Shown: in pieces, positions 62,200-64,000 of the stretch
Layout: every line of letters begins with the position of its first letter
How positions within the stretch are numbered: position 1 is the stretch's first letter
Origin: Novosphingobium aureum
Lineage (GTDB): Bacteria > Pseudomonadota > Alphaproteobacteria > Sphingomonadales > Sphingomonadaceae
NCBI RefSeq assembly: GCF_015865035.1
Contig: NZ_JADZGI010000001.1
Span: forward strand, 1,364,001 to 1,428,000
Length of the DNA: 64,000 bases
Direction: 5' to 3'
Notes under the pieces: generated by a model
Databases searched by the model: none
What the model was told of the DNA's origin: nothing
The model's input: only the letters and a program-made list of their open reading frames with translations
Translations under genes and position numbers: made by a program

Positions 62200-64000
62200 T
62201 CAGCGAAGGCCGATGTTCTTGAGGGCGAAGCGGATCTGGAACGAGTTGCCGCTGCGCGCATCGCCGTTCTCGATGTAGTCGCGCCGCCAGGTGAAGGCGA
62301 TCTGCAGGCAGTCGTCCTCGTAGGCCGCGCCGATGCGGGTGCGCAGCGGCTGGAACCCGTCCGAACCGTAGAGCGGGTCCTCGCTCTCGTCGGTGAGGTT
62401 GATCACCGCCGAGCCGAACAGCGACCAGTAGTTGGCAAAGGCGACACGCCCTGCGGCGCGCACTTCCTCGCGGTCGCGCAAGTCCTCGACCCGGCCCAGT
62501 TCCGAATCGTCGGGCAGCACGGTCGAGTAGATGTTGCGGTTGAGCTTGGTGTAGCCGATCTCGGCATAGGTCCGGTTGTTGCCGATGACCGCGTCGAACT
62601 CGTTGCGGCGCACCGCGAGGCTGTCCTTGTCGAGACGAATGCGGTGGATGAAATTGACGAAGTCGCGGTAGCGCACTTCGGTGCGCGCCACGAAGTCGGA
62701 GACCTTTTCGCTGAGGCCGGTACCGTCGGGCAGCAAGGTGGGGTCGCTGTCGAGGCGGATCGACTGGCCGACCGTGGTGTTGATGCGCCAGCGCGGCCGC
62801 TCGAAGCTCCAGTCGAAGCCGTACGTGAAGCGTGCGCCGTCCTCGATCCGGTCGTCGCCGGGGAAGCGGTTGAGCGCAAAGAGGTTGCCGGTCTCCAGCT
62901 CGATCGCACGCGAATCCTCGTTGGGGATCGAGAGGTTGGGCACGCTGGGCGAGGCGACGATCTGGATGCGCGGGGTCAGCACCTGCGTGCCGCCGAAGAT
63001 CTCGCCGACCAGCGGCCACTCGACGTCGATCGCACCCAGCGGAAGGCCGCGCGTCTGCCAGCCCGGTTCGCCGCGATAGAGCAGGGTCGGGGTCTCGTAG
63101 TTCTCGGAGGAGTGGTAGATGTCACCGCGCAGCAGCCCGGTGAGCGTGATCACCTGGCCCATGCCGGTGATGCGCCGACGCGTCCACTGGGCGCTGGCGA
63201 TGGCGCGCTGCGTATCCTGCCCGTCGACACGGGTGACGACGTAGGAGTTGAGGCGGGTCTCGATCTTGCCGCCGAGCAGCGGGTCCTTGAACCTGCGGCG
63301 ATAGTCGACGACCGGTGCCGCGACCGGGATCTGGCCCTGATCGCGCGTCGATTGCATGGTCTGCGTGGCATAGCCCGCAATCGAGAGGAAGCTGTCGGCA
63401 TCGATGCGCTCGACGTCGACGAGCGAGCGCAGGCGGTCGTCGCGGCTGATGTCGTAGCGGCGCAGGAAGGTGCGGTCGGTCGCGCGGCGCAGCGAGGCCG
63501 TCACGCTCCAGTGATCGCTGAGCTGGAAGCGCCCGTTGGCGAAGATGTAGCCACGAAACGCGCTCTCGCCCAGGTTGCTCGGGTTCGAGCCGTAGATCGG
63601 GATGCGCTCGCTGGCCGTGGCATAGCCGGTGACCTGGTAGGCGCCCGAGCCGGTCAGCGCGCGATATTCGAGCGAGGCCATCGGCGCCGCTTCGGTATAG
63701 GCATAGACGGTACCGGTCAGATCGCGGTTCTCGTCGATCTTCCAGTAGTAGGACTGGTTGATCTCGATGCCGTTCGAAGGCGAGGAGCGCAGGTCCGGAA
63801 TGAGAAAGCCGGAAACCGCGTCGCCGTCGGTCGAGATGGTGAGGCCCAGGAGTGGCAGCTGCACCGCCCCGAACAGTTCGAGGCGCGCATCGGTGAAGCG
63901 CACGCGCTGCTGCGTTTCGGAATAGACCACGCTCTTGGCGACCACGCGCCAGGTCGGCGTCTTGGGGCAGCCGTCCGAATTGGCGACAGCGCATCCGGTA
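62200..64000 (-). CDS. lptD: LPS-assembly protein LptD (5' end off window)
   Basis: The C-terminal 600 residues of LptD, the outer-membrane barrel that inserts lipopolysaccharide. The frame is open to the right edge and includes the LptD block CPKTPTWRVVAKSVVYSE with a preceding cysteine pair, then barrel strands; the protein ends in FALKNIGLR. The start lies beyond 64000. An internal GTG at 63945 is not the true start. Downstream are surA, pdxA and rsmA on the same strand, the classic order; the gap to surA is about 240 bases. Confidence 0.95.
   Translation of the reverse strand, partial: TGCAVANSDGCPKTPTWRVVAKSVVYSETQQRVRFTDARLELFGAVQLPLLGLTISTDGDAVSGFLIPDLRSSPSNGIEINQSYYWKIDENRDLTGTVYAYTEAAPMASLEYRALTGSGAYQVTGYATASERIPIYGSNPSNLGESAFRGYIFANGRFQLSDHWSVTASLRRATDRTFLRRYDISRDDRLRSLVDVERIDADSFLSIAGYATQTMQSTRDQGQIPVAAPVVDYRRRFKDPLLGGKIETRLNSYVVTRVDGQDTQRAIASAQWTRRRITGMGQVITLTGLLRGDIYHSSENYETPTLLYRGEPGWQTRGLPLGAIDVEWPLVGEIFGGTQVLTPRIQIVASPSVPNLSIPNEDSRAIELETGNLFALNRFPGDDRIEDGARFTYGFDWSFERPRWRINTTVGQSIRLDSDPTLLPDGTGLSEKVSDFVARTEVRYRDFVNFIHRIRLDKDSLAVRRNEFDAVIGNNRTYAEIGYTKLNRNIYSTVLPDDSELGRVEDLRDREEVRAAGRVAFANYWSLFGSAVINLTDESEDPLYGSDGFQPLRTRIGAAYEDDCLQIAFTWRRDYIENGDARSGNSFQIRFALKNIGLR

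Overview
This window is GC-rich chromosomal DNA that looks like an alphaproteobacterium of the order Sphingomonadales (Novosphingobium- or Sphingobium-like). The assignment rests on a circularly permuted two-piece tmRNA gene, a large TonB-dependent receptor next to hydrolases, HWE-type sensor kinase biology, a CheB/CheR/PAS fusion, and the lptD-surA-pdxA-rsmA cluster. It is inference from gene content, not a database match. Most genes are ordinary chromosomal ones; I see no prophage, no complete insertion sequence and no CRISPR array.

Layout. 1-3361: a LOV photoreceptor-like protein runs into a CheB-CheR-PAS fusion cut by the window edge. 3662-13979: an accessory catabolic and uptake region with a TonB-dependent receptor, an IclR regulator, an MFS transporter with a metallo-beta-lactamase-fold hydrolase, and a divergent secreted carboxylesterase, followed by an AraC/DUF1772/AhpD-like group. 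Three copies of one 15-bp palindrome (TTTCAC-N3-GTGAAA) sit only in front of the receptor and between the transporter and esterase, so these genes look like one regulon. 14313-18170: tRNA-Gln, yghU, ilvE and an acyltransferase. 18186-18923: a gene-poor stretch that hides a compact transcribed-looking unit. 18924-24426: lipoprotein, tlyA, tspO, ubiK, recO, leuB and a DPM1-GtrA glycosyltransferase.

24632-34981: a PMT-type mannosyltransferase, metZ with an overlapping HWE kinase, apaG, a LysR regulator, a dipeptidyl-peptidase IV, htpX and an enoyl-CoA hydratase. 35034-41881: a chemoreceptor with a C-terminal WxxF tail, a LacI regulator, an acyltransferase, an alpha/beta hydrolase with a flavin reductase, and a LysR regulator. 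42028-48289: a valine catabolic operon (mmsA, lipoprotein, acyl-CoA dehydrogenase, 3-hydroxyisobutyryl-CoA hydrolase, enoyl-CoA hydratase, mmsB) closed by a strong terminator. 48561-49350: a small foreign-looking patch made of a GIY-YIG nuclease gene bracketed by inverted palindromic repeats, then AT-rich DNA with a tiny membrane-protein ORF.

49500-64000: a small Cys-containing protein, a LemA-TPM-TPM-Nudix operon, mscL, permuted ssrA, a small membrane protein, malate synthase G, a beta-propeller protein, a NYN/LOTUS protein of lower GC, then rsmA, pdxA, surA and lptD (the last cut by the right edge). The items most worth a second look are the REP-flanked GIY-YIG unit, the three-palindrome regulon, the light/chemotaxis-type pair with a possible EcfG promoter, and the small unit at 18399-18577.
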